A stretch of DNA of 64,000 nucleotides from Levilactobacillus zymae (GTDB lineage: Bacteria > Bacillota > Bacilli > Lactobacillales > Lactobacillaceae). The notes under the pieces are model-generated. The model did not search any database. It saw only the letters and a list, made by a program, of their open reading frames with translations, and had not been told where the DNA came from. The stretch lies in contig NZ_JAVLAS010000002.1 in the NCBI RefSeq assembly GCF_032190635.1, positions 8,460-72,459 of the forward strand, written 5' to 3'. Shown in pieces: positions 43,991 through 56,153 of this stretch (its first letter is position 1; each line of letters starts with the position of its first letter). Position numbers and translations under genes: made by a program.

Positions 43991-44254
43991 ATGCCAACTC
44001 GTTACGACAAAGAATTCAAACAAAACATTATCAACCTATATAAGCAAGGCGAATCAGCTGCCCAACTGGCCAGAGAATATGGCATTGGCTATTCAACAGT
44101 TCATAAGTGGATCCAGGGCCAGGCCAAAACTCAATCCGGTAAATCGCCAGACGAAATCAAAGCGATGGAAAAGCGACTGGCTTCGCTGTCTGAGGAGAAC
44201 GAAATCCTAAAAAAACCCTGGGCTTCCTTGCGCAGAAGTAACCAATATCTTTGA
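43991..44254 (+). CDS. IS3-family orfA (HTH protein), probably frameshifted near its end
   Basis: The 87-residue protein has the IS3 orfA helix-turn-helix (ESAAQLAREYGIGYSTVHKWI) and a leucine-zipper-like helix (KRLASLSEENEILKK). After an A7 run it reads PWASLRRSNQYL. A one-base difference would give the common ending LGFLAQK, so one base appears lost at 44209-44216. This would disturb the programmed frameshift that makes the OrfAB transposase. Confidence 0.8.
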   Translation: MPTRYDKEFKQNIINLYKQGESAAQLAREYGIGYSTVHKWIQGQAKTQSGKSPDEIKAMEKRLASLSEENEILKKPWASLRRSNQYL

Positions 44255-44294
44255 TTACATTCACCAAGAAAGCCATCACCACCAGGTAACCAAG

Positions 44295-45137
44295 ATGTGC
44301 CGAATCCTCGGTGTTTCCAGAGCTCAGTATTATCGTTATCGATCCCCCAAACCTTCAAAACGCCGGGCCGAAGATGCGGGCTTGAAACAACGGATTCTGC
44401 GGATCTTTGCGGAATTTAAGCAGCGATACGGTGTTATGAAGATCCACCATGAATTGAATCTGGAACTTCAACCACTGCAGCTTCGGTGCAGTCCACGACG
44501 GATTTCCCGGCTCATGAAGGAACTGGATATCCACTCCGTTACCGTCAATAAGTGGAAAGCGGCTTCAGCTTCCAAAACCAAGGTTGAACAGCGTCCCAAC
44601 TTGCTTAAGCAGGATTTCTCGACCACTGGTTTAAATCAAAAATGGACCGCTGATATGACCTATATTCAAACGAAGCGTAATGGCTGGTGTTACTTATCAA
44701 CCATCATGGACCTGCACTCACGACGGATTATCGGCTATTCGTTCTCAAAAAAGATGGCTACTGATTTAGTCTTAAAGACCTTTGAAAGCGCGGTTAAAAA
44801 TCGAACCATTACTGGGGACCTGATTATCCATACGGATTTAGGATCACAGTATACCAGCGATGATTACAATCAACGTTTAACTGAGCTACATATCCGCCAC
44901 TCATACAGCCGTAAGGGTTGTCCGTATGATAATGCGCCAATGGAATCCTTTCACGCTTCCCTCAAAAAGGAATGTGTTTATCCAGTACCGGTCTTTGAAG
45001 ATTATGAAACTGCCGCTGCCGTCCTTTTTGAATATGTGCATGCTTTCTACAATAGGAAGAGAATTCATAGTTCACTGGGCTACCAGACCCCCTTACAAGT
45101 TGAAATTGCAACACTTACGAGCCAAATGGCCGCCTGA
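44295..45137 (+). CDS. IS3-family orfB (DDE transposase)
   Basis: The 280-residue protein includes VSRAQYYRYRSPKPSKR and the rve core: WTADMTYI, HTDLGSQYTS and NAPMESFHASLKKE, the DDE triad of IS3 integrases. Intact. The frame is open upstream of ATG 44295 toward orfA, as expected if normally made by frameshifting. Confidence 0.92.
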   Translation: MCRILGVSRAQYYRYRSPKPSKRRAEDAGLKQRILRIFAEFKQRYGVMKIHHELNLELQPLQLRCSPRRISRLMKELDIHSVTVNKWKAASASKTKVEQRPNLLKQDFSTTGLNQKWTADMTYIQTKRNGWCYLSTIMDLHSRRIIGYSFSKKMATDLVLKTFESAVKNRTITGDLIIHTDLGSQYTSDDYNQRLTELHIRHSYSRKGCPYDNAPMESFHASLKKECVYPVPVFEDYETAAAVLFEYVHAFYNRKRIHSSLGYQTPLQVEIATLTSQMAA

Positions 45138-45357
45138 TTTAATGCTTTCCAGGGTTCAAATAAGTTATTAATCGCGATTAATGATTTATTTGAGCTGTGG
45201 AAGGTAAACGCGGTTCTGAATGTCTCTTAAAATCTGTCTCAAATATTGACTTCAATCCAACTAAAATTAGTGATTAAATTAAAACATACTCTATTTATCT
45301 CAAGTTAATAATGGTAAATCAGTGATTGAAAATGTTTGACTAGGAGGAATATTTAAA

Positions 45358-46230
45358 ATGAAAGGTATCATTCTTGCAGGCGGTTCGGGAACCCGCTTGT
45401 ATCCCGTCACCCGGGCGATTTCAAAGCAGTTGATCCCGGTTTACGATAAACCGATGATCTACTATCCGCTGTCCAGCTTGATGCTGGCCGGCATCCAAGA
45501 TATTTGCATTATTTCCACGCCTAAAGATACGCCGCGGTTTGAAGAATTATTCCAGGATGGTCATGAATTAGGGTTGAATATTTCGTATAAAGTCCAGGAG
45601 AAGCCTAATGGATTGGCGGAAGCTTTTCTGTTGGCGGAAAACTTTATTGCCGGTGATTCAGTTTGTTTGATTCTCGGTGATAACATTTTCTACGGCGGTG
45701 GCTTGTCTAAAATGCTGCAAGAAGCGGCGGCTAAAACAGTCGGCGCCACGGTCTTTGGCTATCACGTCAATGATCCGGAGCGGTTCGGGGTGGTTGATTT
45801 TGATGAAAATCATCACGCCATTTCGATCGTCGAAAAGCCAGCGCACCCCACTAGTAATTACGCGGTCACTGGACTGTATTTTTACGACAATCAAGTGGTG
45901 GACATTGCCAAGCAGATCAAACCGTCACCGCGAGGCGAGTTAGAGATCACCGACGTCAATCAAGAATATTTGCGCCGTGGTCAGTTAGACGTCCAATTAA
46001 TGGGCCGTGGCTTCGCTTGGTTGGACACCGGCACCCACGCGTCATTGCAACAGGCATCTAGCTTCATCGAAACCATTCAAACGCGTGAGAATTTAGAAGT
46101 GGCGTGCTTGGAGGAAATCGCTTTTCACATGGGTTACATTTCAGCAGCGCAATTGGTTCAGTTGGCGCAGCCGTTGAAGAAGACGGATTACGGTCAATAT
46201 ATGTTACGGTTAGCGAAAGAAGGAAAATAG
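45358..46230 (+). CDS. rmlA: Glucose-1-phosphate thymidylyltransferase
   Basis: The 290-residue protein begins [18 protein letters not shown], the nucleotide-binding loop of RmlA, with GDNIFYG and GLYFYDN further on. It makes dTDP-glucose, first step to dTDP-L-rhamnose. TAGGAGG precedes ATG 45358. It heads rmlACB(D), whose GC content is clearly higher than the glycosyltransferase genes around it. Confidence 0.97.
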   Translation: MKGIILAGGSGTRLYPVTRAISKQLIPVYDKPMIYYPLSSLMLAGIQDICIISTPKDTPRFEELFQDGHELGLNISYKVQEKPNGLAEAFLLAENFIAGDSVCLILGDNIFYGGGLSKMLQEAAAKTVGATVFGYHVNDPERFGVVDFDENHHAISIVEKPAHPTSNYAVTGLYFYDNQVVDIAKQIKPSPRGELEITDVNQEYLRRGQLDVQLMGRGFAWLDTGTHASLQQASSFIETIQTRENLEVACLEEIAFHMGYISAAQLVQLAQPLKKTDYGQYMLRLAKEGK

Positions 46231-46234
46231 TTTT

Positions 46235-47861
<1,627 letters not shown>

Positions 47862-48070
47862 GTGACGATTCTGATTAGCGTTCTCTACAGCGAGTACTGG
47901 TGGGGAATTGTTCTTGACGCGAGAAGTATTAGCGTTCCTTTGATGCGATAACTAAAGCAATCAATTATACATTAAAATAGGGTTGGGCAAAGGAGACACA
48001 GTTAGTTGTGAGACCGTTTTCCCTGCTTTTTCATACATATGAATCAATATAATAGTGAGGAGATTCAATT

Positions 48071-48916
48071 ATGCGAATTTTAATTACCGGCGCTAACGGC
48101 CAATTAGGTACGGAATTACGACATTTATTAGATGCGCGCGAAACGGATTATCGGGCAACTGATAGTGGTGAATTGGATATTACGGATAAGGCGGCCGTGA
48201 CTGCTTATTTCAAAGACTTTCAGCCACAAGTGGTGTATCATTGTGCCGCTTATACCGCGGTTGACGCTGCCGAAGAAGCACCTGGCAAGGCGATCAATCA
48301 AGTCGTCAACGTTGACGGTACCGCCAATATTGCCGCAGCTGCTAATGAAGTCGGCGCGATCGTGGTTTACATCAGTACCGATTATGTATTTGATGGCGAT
48401 CAAGACGCAGAATACACTGTCGATGCGCAACCAGCGCCGCGGAATGAATATGGCCGTGCTAAATACGAAGGCGAACAGGCGGTCCAACGGCTAGCTGACA
48501 AATACTATATTATTCGGACTTCGTGGGTCTATGGCGAATACGGTAAGAACTTCGTTTATACGATGTTAAAATTAGCTCAGACACATGATCAATTGACTGT
48601 GGTCAACGACCAATTTGGCCGGCCGTCTTGGACACGGACATTGGCTGAATTTATGACTTACGCTTTGGATCATCAATTAGATTATGGTATTTATCATTTG
48701 TCTAATGATAATAGTTGTAACTGGTATGAATTTGCCCAAGCGATCCTGAAAGATAAGAACGTGACGGTCAGCCCCGTGACGTCAGCGGAATATCCGCAAA
48801 AAGCTTGGCGGCCACGGCATTCGATTTTGGACTTGAGCAAGACTAAGGCAACAGGCTTTAAGCTGCCAACGTGGCAAGAAGCGTTAGCCGCATTTATGCA
48901 AGAGATTGAAAAATAG
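48071..48916 (+). CDS. rmlD: dTDP-4-dehydrorhamnose reductase
   Basis: The 281-residue protein begins MRILITGANGQLGTEL (NADPH loop) and has YISTDYVFDG and YGRAKYEGE (Tyr-x3-Lys). It makes dTDP-L-rhamnose. GTGAGGAG precedes ATG 48071. A 3' remnant of a diverged second copy lies at 37001-37307. Confidence 0.97.
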   Translation: MRILITGANGQLGTELRHLLDARETDYRATDSGELDITDKAAVTAYFKDFQPQVVYHCAAYTAVDAAEEAPGKAINQVVNVDGTANIAAAANEVGAIVVYISTDYVFDGDQDAEYTVDAQPAPRNEYGRAKYEGEQAVQRLADKYYIIRTSWVYGEYGKNFVYTMLKLAQTHDQLTVVNDQFGRPSWTRTLAEFMTYALDHQLDYGIYHLSNDNSCNWYEFAQAILKDKNVTVSPVTSAEYPQKAWRPRHSILDLSKTKATGFKLPTWQEALAAFMQEIEK

Positions 48917-48946
48917 ATTTTTAGCTAATAAGGAAGTGCATTATCC

Positions 48947-49480
48947 ATTAATATCATTCGCTGGGTACCATTTATTTTTATCGTTGTTCTAACCTTGATC
49001 GTTAATAACTCACTAATGCCATGGGATAAAAGCGTGCCGCAGAGAATTACTTTATACTCGGCAGTGTTTTATTTTTTTAGCGTTGCAGTATTGTGTTTTA
49101 CGCCGCTAAAATTTATCGGGCATCACGTTACCCCGTTACTGGCTGGAGTTGGTACAGTACATTTGCAAGCATTACAAGGACTTGATCCGACTTTTTACTT
49201 AAACATTGTCATGGCAGTACCGCTGGGAATTTATTACGGTTTATTGATTCCGCGGGCCAATATTTTAAAAGTGTTTCTTGTTGGAATACTGGCAAGTGGC
49301 TTTGTCGAGGTCGCACAATATGTGTTGGATCATTCTATTTGGTTGAATCGCAGTGTTGATATTAATGATGTTATTTCGAATGTATTGGGTGTTCTAATTG
49401 GCTATATTAGTTTGAAGGTTGTTGGATTTGTTTTTCCTAAATTAGTACAGTGGTTTAGATATTTTAATCAAGTAAATTAA
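48947..49480 (+). CDS. VanZ-like membrane protein, probable ATT start
   Basis: The first conventional start is TTG 48995, but this would remove half of the first membrane segment. Sixteen codons upstream the frame begins ATT AAT ATC ATT CGC TGG (INIIRWVPFIFIVVL), 10 nt after AAGGAAG. ATT 48947 is therefore the likely start, giving 177 residues with about five membrane segments and the VanZ signature (PLGIYYGL... SGFVEVAQY...RSVDINDVISNVLG). VanZ-like proteins are common in EPS and teicoplanin-resistance contexts; the function here is unknown. Confidence 0.72.
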   Translation: MNIIRWVPFIFIVVLTLIVNNSLMPWDKSVPQRITLYSAVFYFFSVAVLCFTPLKFIGHHVTPLLAGVGTVHLQALQGLDPTFYLNIVMAVPLGIYYGLLIPRANILKVFLVGILASGFVEVAQYVLDHSIWLNRSVDINDVISNVLGVLIGYISLKVVGFVFPKLVQWFRYFNQVN

Positions 49481-49741
49481 TTTATATTTTGGAGGAGTAA
49501 AAACAATGCAAGTGGTAGATTGTCTATTTTATTGACAGGGGACCACATGCAGTATAATTATATTTGATTAGATATCAAAAAAGCTAAATTTATTTTTTAA
49601 ATTACCTATACATTGTGTATTATTGATAGCGTAAAATATCTTGTGTAAATGCATAAAAGATTTCTGAATTGTATAGAAATAGGGAATGCCTTCCCTTATG
49701 ATATTTAGTAATCACAGAAAACATCACAGGAGGCATTCCCC
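49481..49741 (+). other. Gap with gene stub and IS30 end remnant, then IS256 left end
   Basis: TTGGAGGAG precedes ATG 49506, but after ATG CAA the sequence runs into GGTAGATTG (49514-49522), the first nine bases of the IS30 terminal repeat, and stops at 49533. The rest is AT-rich up to the IS256 end at 49624. A gene after vanZ has been lost here. Confidence 0.45.
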
Positions 49742-50976
49742 ATGAATGAACTTACCACAGAAATTATCGCTGCACTAGCCCAAAAGCAAGATTTGGACGA
49801 AGTTTTTCGTCACCACCTCGAAATTGCGATTAACCAGCTGCTTCAAACCGAATTGGCAGAGTTTTTGGGTTACGAACGCTACTCATACGCTGGGATTAAC
49901 ACTGGTAATAACCGCAACGGCAGTTATGAGCGCTCGTTTGATACGAAGTACGGCCAACTTAACTTAACCATTCCTCGAGATCGCAATGGCCGGTTTGAAA
50001 ATCATACCTTGCCAGCCTACGGTCGGCACAGTGATAATTTAGAAACAACGGTCATTCAGTTGTATACCAAGGGAATTACCACTGCTGAAATTGCCGAACT
50101 CGTTGAGAAAATGTACGGTGCTCACTACTCCAAAGCCACGGTTTCCAACATGACTAAAGCCGTCAATGAACAGGTTCAAGCTTTCCAGCAACGTCGACTG
50201 GCTTCACAATATGCGGCCATCTTCTTAGATGCCACTTACTTGCCGTTAAAGCGGGATACCGTTCAAAAAGAAGCCGTTCATATTGCGATTGGCATTCGTC
50301 CAGATGGTACGAAAGAAGTGCTGAACTACCAAGTAGCGCCAACGGAATCGACTGGAATCTGGACTGAACTGCTGGGAACCTTGATCAAGCAGGGCGTTAA
50401 AGATGTGCTGTTGTTTGTGGCCGATGGGTTAGTTGGTTTGGATGAAGGCTTGAATCGGCATTTCCCTAAAGCCAAACGACAACGTTGCCTGGTTCATGTT
50501 GGGCGGAATCTGATGAACAAAGTTCGCGTAAAAGACCGCAAGGCCGTGATCAGTGACTTTAAACAAGTTCATGGGGCCGCCAACCGTGAAGCAGCCGAAC
50601 TGAAACTGAATGAGTTCGCCAACAACTGGCATCAGACCTATCCCAAATAAATCAAAGATCTGCTTAAAATGCCGAATTTACTCACTTTCATGGACTTTCC
50701 ACCAGCTATCCGGCAATCACTATACTCCACTAACCTGATTGAGAACTTTAATAAGCATCTCAAGCGCACCACCCACCACAAAGAACAATTTCCAACGGAA
50801 GATTCACTGGATCGCTTCCTGGTTTCTCAGTTTAATGTTTATAACGAGAAGTCTCTGAAGCGGATCCACCGAGGGTTCCAAGGACTCCAGGACACCTTGG
50901 AAGCATCATTTATTTAAGTTAGATACATATTATATGTACGAAGGCATTTCATTTACACAAGATTCTTGACGCTACC
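49624..50976 (+). mobile_element. IS256-family element with inactivated transposase
   Basis: The left end GATAGCGTAAAATATCTTGT matches, inverted, the right end GGTAGCGTCAAGAATCTTGT; both continue GTAAATG. The right end abuts an IS3 fragment directly, while the left flank is unrelated and no target duplication is seen, so one flank was rearranged after insertion. Confidence 0.85.
49742..50917 (+). pseudogene. IS256-family transposase with in-frame stop
   Basis: The frame from ATG 49742 reads a typical IS256/mutator transposase (NRNGSYERSFDTKYGQLNL, FLDATYLPLKRD, FVADGLVGLDEGL, RCLVHVGRNLM). It meets TAA at 50648-50650, then continues in the same frame (IKDLLKMPNLLTFMDFPPAIRQSL...STNLIENFNKHLKR) to 50917. 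One base change would restore about 391 residues. The C-terminal catalytic Glu region lies after the stop, so the element is probably dead unless read through. Confidence 0.88.
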
Positions 50977-51176
50977 TCAAAACAAGGTTATCCTTATCAT
51001 AATGGGCCAATTGAAGATTTTCACTCATTGTTGAAGAGAGAGTTTGCCTTTCAAACAACTTTTTCCAATTTTGAGGACTTGGTAATCCGAACCTCAAATT
51101 ACATCAGTTGGTTTAATTCCGACAGAATTAGAACGAGTGTTTAGAAAAAGATGTGCCATTTATTGACATAGGAGCA
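50977..51176 (+). repeat. 3' fragment of IS3 (IS150-like) element
   Basis: About 200 bp nearly identical to 40276-40473, covering the last 55 codons of orfB and the right end GACATAGGAGCA. IS256 is joined to its left edge. The next 170 bp (51177-51349) are AT-rich with no supported gene. Confidence 0.88.
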
Positions 51177-51349
51177 TATTTAGTAACAGATCCTATAAAA
51201 CTATAAAGGATTCAATCGATTTCAGATATATATTGAGTAATAGACATAATCTTATGAGCAATCCCTCCTAATTACTTACACAGACTTTTTTACGTTATCT
51301 AAATCTGTAGTAATTACTTATTAAGTGATACATGAAAGGAATATTTATA

Positions 51350-52489
51350 ATGAAAAGAGTATTATATATATCTTTGGTAGATTGGTTTTGGATTAAGCAG
51401 CGACCACAACAACTTTGTGAACAACTTTCTGATCTTAATTATTATGTTGATTATTTCTGTATACGTGCATGGAAAAATAAAAATAAAGTACAAAAACACT
51501 CAGAAGGAGATGATATTGGCCTTAATAACATAGAAATCACTGACAAACTTAGAATATTTAGAAACCATGTTATTCCTAAGGGTAAGTATACACTTATTAA
51601 TAATATAAATGGGTTATATTTACGAACAAAGATTGATAAGTTGTTTAGCGACAATAACTATGATTTCATCGTTGTAACGCATCCTTCACAATTATTGTAT
51701 TTAAGTAAGCATATCAGACAAAAAGCAAAAATTATATACGATTGTATGGATAGTTACAAGGATTTTCCTATGAATAAATATAGTAAAAATAGGGTGATTA
51801 AATTAGAAAAGAAAATCATTAATATTGCATCTAATATTATCGTCTCTAGCACGCAAATTAAAAATAATTTAATAAGTACTTATAAGATATCCTCACAATC
51901 AATTAAAACCATAAATAATGGGGTAGATATTAATAATTTTAATATAAATAAATTATCTCAGGTGACAAGTAACGAACTCTTAAAAAAGAAAAATAATATT
52001 AGTCGAAAAATAACTTACATTGGTACAATTAGTAATTGGGTGGATCTCAAGCTGGTTATAGATACTGCTGATTTTTTTAAAAAGGATACTTTTTATTTAA
52101 TCGGGCCTATCGATATAGATGTTCCTAAGCAATTACCTGATAATATTATTTTTACAGGGCCTAAAAGATATGAATTAATTCCGTTATATATTGGTGAATC
52201 AGATATTTTGCTTATGCCGTTTAAACTCAACGATGTTGTAAAGTCTGTTAATCCAGTTAAGCTATATGAATATTTAGCTATGGGTAAAGATATTATCGCT
52301 ACAAAATATTCAGAAACTTTAAGATTTTCATCGCTTGTATATCTTTATTCTTCTAAAAAGGAATTCTTTCATTACATCAGTATTTTAGGAAAGGAAAAAA
52401 ACGAAGAAACTATAGAGAAACGTATATTATTTGCAAAAAAAAATAGTTGGCAAAGTAGAGCAAGTGCCTTAACCGAGATCTTAAGGTGA
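51350..52489 (+). CDS. GT4-like glycosyltransferase, AT-rich
   Basis: ATG 51350 follows GAAAGGA by 9 nt; the ATG at 51332 overlaps that site. The 379-residue protein begins VLYISLVDWFWIKQRPQQLCEQL, a start seen in GT4 enzymes of polysaccharide clusters. It has KIIYDCMDSY (about 124), INNGVDINNF (about 190) and ESDILLMPFKLN...VNPVKLYEYLAMGK with the donor-binding E-x7-type region. It opens the second AT-rich glycosyltransferase block. Confidence 0.83.
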   Translation: MKRVLYISLVDWFWIKQRPQQLCEQLSDLNYYVDYFCIRAWKNKNKVQKHSEGDDIGLNNIEITDKLRIFRNHVIPKGKYTLINNINGLYLRTKIDKLFSDNNYDFIVVTHPSQLLYLSKHIRQKAKIIYDCMDSYKDFPMNKYSKNRVIKLEKKIINIASNIIVSSTQIKNNLISTYKISSQSIKTINNGVDINNFNINKLSQVTSNELLKKKNNISRKITYIGTISNWVDLKLVIDTADFFKKDTFYLIGPIDIDVPKQLPDNIIFTGPKRYELIPLYIGESDILLMPFKLNDVVKSVNPVKLYEYLAMGKDIIATKYSETLRFSSLVYLYSSKKEFFHYISILGKEKNEETIEKRILFAKKNSWQSRASALTEILR

Positions 52490-52517
52490 TCACTGATAAT
52501 CGGAGAGGAGTGAGTAA

Positions 52518-53777
52518 ATGTTAGTGAAAATAAATAAAATATTAATTGTTCTTTTATTACTAATTGAAGTGAATTTTTTTTCATTATTTTACTTTCCGAG
52601 CTTCATTAGTAACTATAGCAATTATTTAGTTAAGTATTTAAGCTTATTTTTAATAATTATTATGTTACTAATTAACTTAATTTTTAGTAATAGTCTACAT
52701 GGTAAATTAACATTCGGTATTCCAATCTTTTTTCTTTTAGCCAGTGTGGTAATAATTACTATATTTTCAAGTTATCATTATAGTCAGACTATATTGGGAA
52801 CGGGACGACTTTCCTATTATTACTTTATTATTATACTTTATTACTTTTTACTTTATTATTTTTTTTCTACGAAGAATATACATTTTTTAGCATCTACAAT
52901 AAGACTGATTGGTGTAATTTATTCAGGAATATTAATTATTCAAATTTTGTTATATTTAAAAACAGGAACGTTCTTTTTAAATACAAGTTCTACTGGTTTA
53001 AATCTTAGCAGTAATATTTTGGATAATGATACGACTATTTTTATTTCAGGTATTCCTAGAATACAACAGCCTGCCGATTTCATTATGTTTTCTTTTTTAA
53101 TAACGAATATCGAGATGTCAAATAAGAAGCAGCGTATATCTTTTAAGAATATAATTTTTTATGTTCTTCAATTATCATACTTACTGTTTATAGCACAAAC
53201 AAGAATGTATATAATTCTTTCAGCTTTAATAATTATCTTACTTGTTTTATATAAAATAAATTCAAGAAAGAGAATTTTTTGGGGGATTTTAATGCTGGTA
53301 GGTATTGGCATCTTTCATAAGTATATCCTTTATAAATTTGGCTTTTTCAGTGAAAATAGATCTGCAAGTACTTTAATTAGATTTGATGAATTACAATATT
53401 ACATACCCAAAATTTTTAGTAACCACGGTTTTGGAATTGGATTTGCTGATGATATGGAGTATTATTTTTTAAATCACGGTACCTTTTATAACGCTGATGT
53501 AAGTAGCTTCTATTTTGATGATATAGGAATTATGGGTAATATGGCTCAACTAGGTATACTGGGAATTATGAGCATTATAGTATTAATTTATTACCTCATG
53601 AATTTTTATTTAAAATCTAATAATAAAATAATAATTTTATTTATCTATTTATATCTATTTGTCACAAGCATATCTTTATCGGTGTTAAACGTTCAACGAA
53701 TAATATACTTACCATTAACCTTATATTTTGTGACTAGCTTATTTAAGCAGGGTAATAATAATAACGATGTATTGTAA
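52518..53777 (+). CDS. wzy: Wzy-like polysaccharide polymerase
   Basis: The 419-residue protein is strongly hydrophobic with about ten or more membrane segments and a longer extracytoplasmic loop near residues 285-345 (ASTLIRFDELQYYIPKIFSNHGFGIG). This is the form of Wzy/O-antigen polymerases, which are poorly conserved in sequence. It directly precedes the flippase gene, as usual. The call rests on topology, the loop and position. Confidence 0.78.
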   Translation: MLVKINKILIVLLLLIEVNFFSLFYFPSFISNYSNYLVKYLSLFLIIIMLLINLIFSNSLHGKLTFGIPIFFLLASVVIITIFSSYHYSQTILGTGRLSYYYFIIILYYFLLYYFFSTKNIHFLASTIRLIGVIYSGILIIQILLYLKTGTFFLNTSSTGLNLSSNILDNDTTIFISGIPRIQQPADFIMFSFLITNIEMSNKKQRISFKNIIFYVLQLSYLLFIAQTRMYIILSALIIILLVLYKINSRKRIFWGILMLVGIGIFHKYILYKFGFFSENRSASTLIRFDELQYYIPKIFSNHGFGIGFADDMEYYFLNHGTFYNADVSSFYFDDIGIMGNMAQLGILGIMSIIVLIYYLMNFYLKSNNKIIILFIYLYLFVTSISLSVLNVQRIIYLPLTLYFVTSLFKQGNNNNDVL

Positions 53778-53797
53778 ATGTATAAGATGGAGAAGAT

Positions 53798-55240
53798 ATG
53801 CGAATATTAAAAAATTATTTATATAATGCAGTTTATCAATTGTTTATTATTATTGTACCTCTCATAACTATACCGTATATCGCACGTACGATCGGACCAT
53901 ACGGAGTTGGAGTTAATACGTTTACCAATTCAATAATTCAATATTTTATCTTGTTGGGGACACTAGGATTAACAATGTATGGTAATCGTCAAATAGCTTA
54001 TACTCGTAATGATAAGGTTAAGATGACTAAGACGTTTTGGGAAATAGAAGGTTTACTTTGCCTTACAGTTACAATATCATATTTAATTTTTTATGTTTAT
54101 CTGGAACTGAACAATGATTTTAAAGCATATTATTTAGCCCAATCTCTTACAATCATTGCTGTTATTTTTGATGTTTCTTGGTTCTTTATGGGTGTTGAAA
54201 ATTTTCGTGTTACCGTAATTCGAAATGCAATAATTAAAATTATTTCAATATCATTAATATTTCTAGTTGTGAAAAATTCAGGTGATTTACTTAAATATAT
54301 TCTAATCAATTCGTGTGCAATACTTTTGGGAAATATGACTTTTTGGCCTTATTTAAGAAATTATTTAGTTAAAATTAGTTTTAAGGAGTTAAATATATTT
54401 ACGCACTTGAAGCCGGCACTAATTTTATTTATTCCACAGATAGCAACCAATATTTATGTAGTTTTGAATAAGACGATGTTAGGTGCACTGTCAAGTATTA
54501 ACGCTGCCGGTTTTTTTGATAATTCCGATAAAATAATTAAAATAATATTAGCTGTCTTAACATCATTAGCGACTGTTATGATGCCGCGAGTTGCTAATAC
54601 TTTTGCTTCAGGAGATAAAGAAAAAGTAAATAAATATCTAAAGATAAGTTTTGATTTTACCATGTTAATGGCAGTACCATTAATGTTTGGTTTATCAGCT
54701 ATTGCAATTAGATTTGCTCCTTGGTTTCTGGGCAATGATTTTATGGTGGTTGGTAAAGTTATGGAACTTGAAGCCCCTGTAATTCTAGTGATTGCTACTG
54801 CTAGTGTAGTAGGAAATCAGTATTTATTACCCACCAATCATAATAAGCAATATACGTTATCAGTCACCCTGGGGGCTGTGATTAACCTAGTATTAAACGT
54901 TCCGTTAATTTTGTATTTTGGGGCATTAGGTACAGCTGTTGCGACAGTGATATCTGAACTGTGCGTTACCTTAGCTCAGCTATTTTTTATACGAAAGCTA
55001 GTTAAGCTTAGGATATTGTTTTTAGATTTTTGGAAATACATTTTGAGTGGTTTAGTAATGTACTTATGTGTGAAGTTATTAAACATATTCCTTAGTTTTA
55101 ATATTCTGACACTACTCGTTGAAGTGGCTTCTGGGATTATTATTTATGTATTAATGATTTTTATCATGCACCCTAATATTTTAGATTTCATTGATTCTTT
55201 TTTAAACGATAATCAACTTAAATTTTGGAGAAAAAAATGA
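53798..55240 (+). CDS. wzx: Wzx-type polysaccharide flippase
   Basis: The 480-residue protein has about twelve to fourteen membrane segments. It starts LKNYLYNAVYQLFIIIVPLITIPYIARTIGPYGVGV, the classical beginning of PST/Wzx flippases. It exports undecaprenyl-linked repeat units for Wzy. The stop overlaps the following GT2 start (ATGA). Confidence 0.93.
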   Translation: MRILKNYLYNAVYQLFIIIVPLITIPYIARTIGPYGVGVNTFTNSIIQYFILLGTLGLTMYGNRQIAYTRNDKVKMTKTFWEIEGLLCLTVTISYLIFYVYLELNNDFKAYYLAQSLTIIAVIFDVSWFFMGVENFRVTVIRNAIIKIISISLIFLVVKNSGDLLKYILINSCAILLGNMTFWPYLRNYLVKISFKELNIFTHLKPALILFIPQIATNIYVVLNKTMLGALSSINAAGFFDNSDKIIKIILAVLTSLATVMMPRVANTFASGDKEKVNKYLKISFDFTMLMAVPLMFGLSAIAIRFAPWFLGNDFMVVGKVMELEAPVILVIATASVVGNQYLLPTNHNKQYTLSVTLGAVINLVLNVPLILYFGALGTAVATVISELCVTLAQLFFIRKLVKLRILFLDFWKYILSGLVMYLCVKLLNIFLSFNILTLLVEVASGIIIYVLMIFIMHPNILDFIDSFLNDNQLKFWRKK

Positions 55241-56130
55241 AAAAAGTTGGAATTATAATTCTTAATTATAACAATGCAGATACGACTCTCAGATGTGTTG
55301 AAAGTATAAAAAGCATTAACTATAGTAATTACCTTTTGGTTATTGTTGATAATTACTCAACGGACAATTCTTATGAATTTTTGAAAAAAAATTTGGAGGA
55401 TGTAGATTGTTTATTGCGTACCGATATGAATGGTGGCTATGCTTATGGTAATAATATGGGTATTAGATATGTCTTGGAAAGAGAATGTGAGTATGTACTT
55501 ATTTTAAATAACGATGTAATTTTAGAAAATGATACTTTAGAAAAATTAGTCAATTATTCTGAAAAACAATCAGGAGTTGGAGTTGTTGGACCTGCTATCT
55601 TAGAGTTTAATAGTGGTGACGGTATTATTCAGTCAACTGGGGCTAATAACAATATGTTCAAAGGAACAAGTCAACTGCTTAATCACGGGAGATCTATTTC
55701 AGCTTTGAGCAGTGACGTTTTATACCCTGATTATTTGGGGGGTTCTTGTTTGTTAGTTAGCAAGAAGGTCATTAGAGAAGTTGGTCTTATTCCTGAGGAT
55801 TATTTCTTATTTTACGAGGAAAATGAATGGTGCTTAAAAATTAGGAAAAATGGCTATAAAATTATTTGTGACCCAGAGGCGAAAGTATATCATTTTGGTT
55901 CTGAATCTATTAATAAAATCAATGGACTATCATATTATTTTATGATTCGTAACGTGATAATTTTCGAACGACGGAACGCATCTGATTTTCAATTTATTAT
56001 ATTTATTATATATATATTTATTAAAACAATTTCGCGCAGCTTAAGACATCCAAATCATTGGAAAGACTTCTTATATTATTTTGATGGTTTTGTTGGGAAA
56101 AATAGATATGAGTATTTAAAAGATATTTAA
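55237..56130 (+). CDS. GT2-family glycosyltransferase
   Basis: ATG 55237 is preferred, overlapping the wzx stop; TTG 55225 is in frame. The 297-residue protein has VGIIILNYNNADTTLRCVESI, LVIVDNYSTDN, NGGYAYGNNMGI, LILNNDVIL (NND motif) and YLGGSCLLVSKKVI...FYEENEWCLKI. This is a GT-A fold glycosyltransferase like WcaA/rhamnosyltransferases. The sugar is unknown. Confidence 0.9.
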   Translation: MKKVGIIILNYNNADTTLRCVESIKSINYSNYLLVIVDNYSTDNSYEFLKKNLEDVDCLLRTDMNGGYAYGNNMGIRYVLERECEYVLILNNDVILENDTLEKLVNYSEKQSGVGVVGPAILEFNSGDGIIQSTGANNNMFKGTSQLLNHGRSISALSSDVLYPDYLGGSCLLVSKKVIREVGLIPEDYFLFYEENEWCLKIRKNGYKIICDPEAKVYHFGSESINKINGLSYYFMIRNVIIFERRNASDFQFIIFIIYIFIKTISRSLRHPNHWKDFLYYFDGFVGKNRYEYLKDI

Positions 56131-56153
56131 AATAGAGCCTTGGGGATGAATAA

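Larger units (their letters stand above)
43911..45258 (+). mobile_element. IS3-family element (second type), ends present
   Basis: Imperfect inverted ends: left GGATGTAGGCTGATTCCTGA (43911 on); right, read inward from 45258, GGATTGAAGTCAATATTTGA; then both share GAGACA..TTTTAAGAGA. Two overlapping-phase reading frames lie inside. No clear target duplication was seen, so flanking rearrangement is possible. An inverted fragment of the same left end lies at 59452-59516. Confidence 0.85.
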
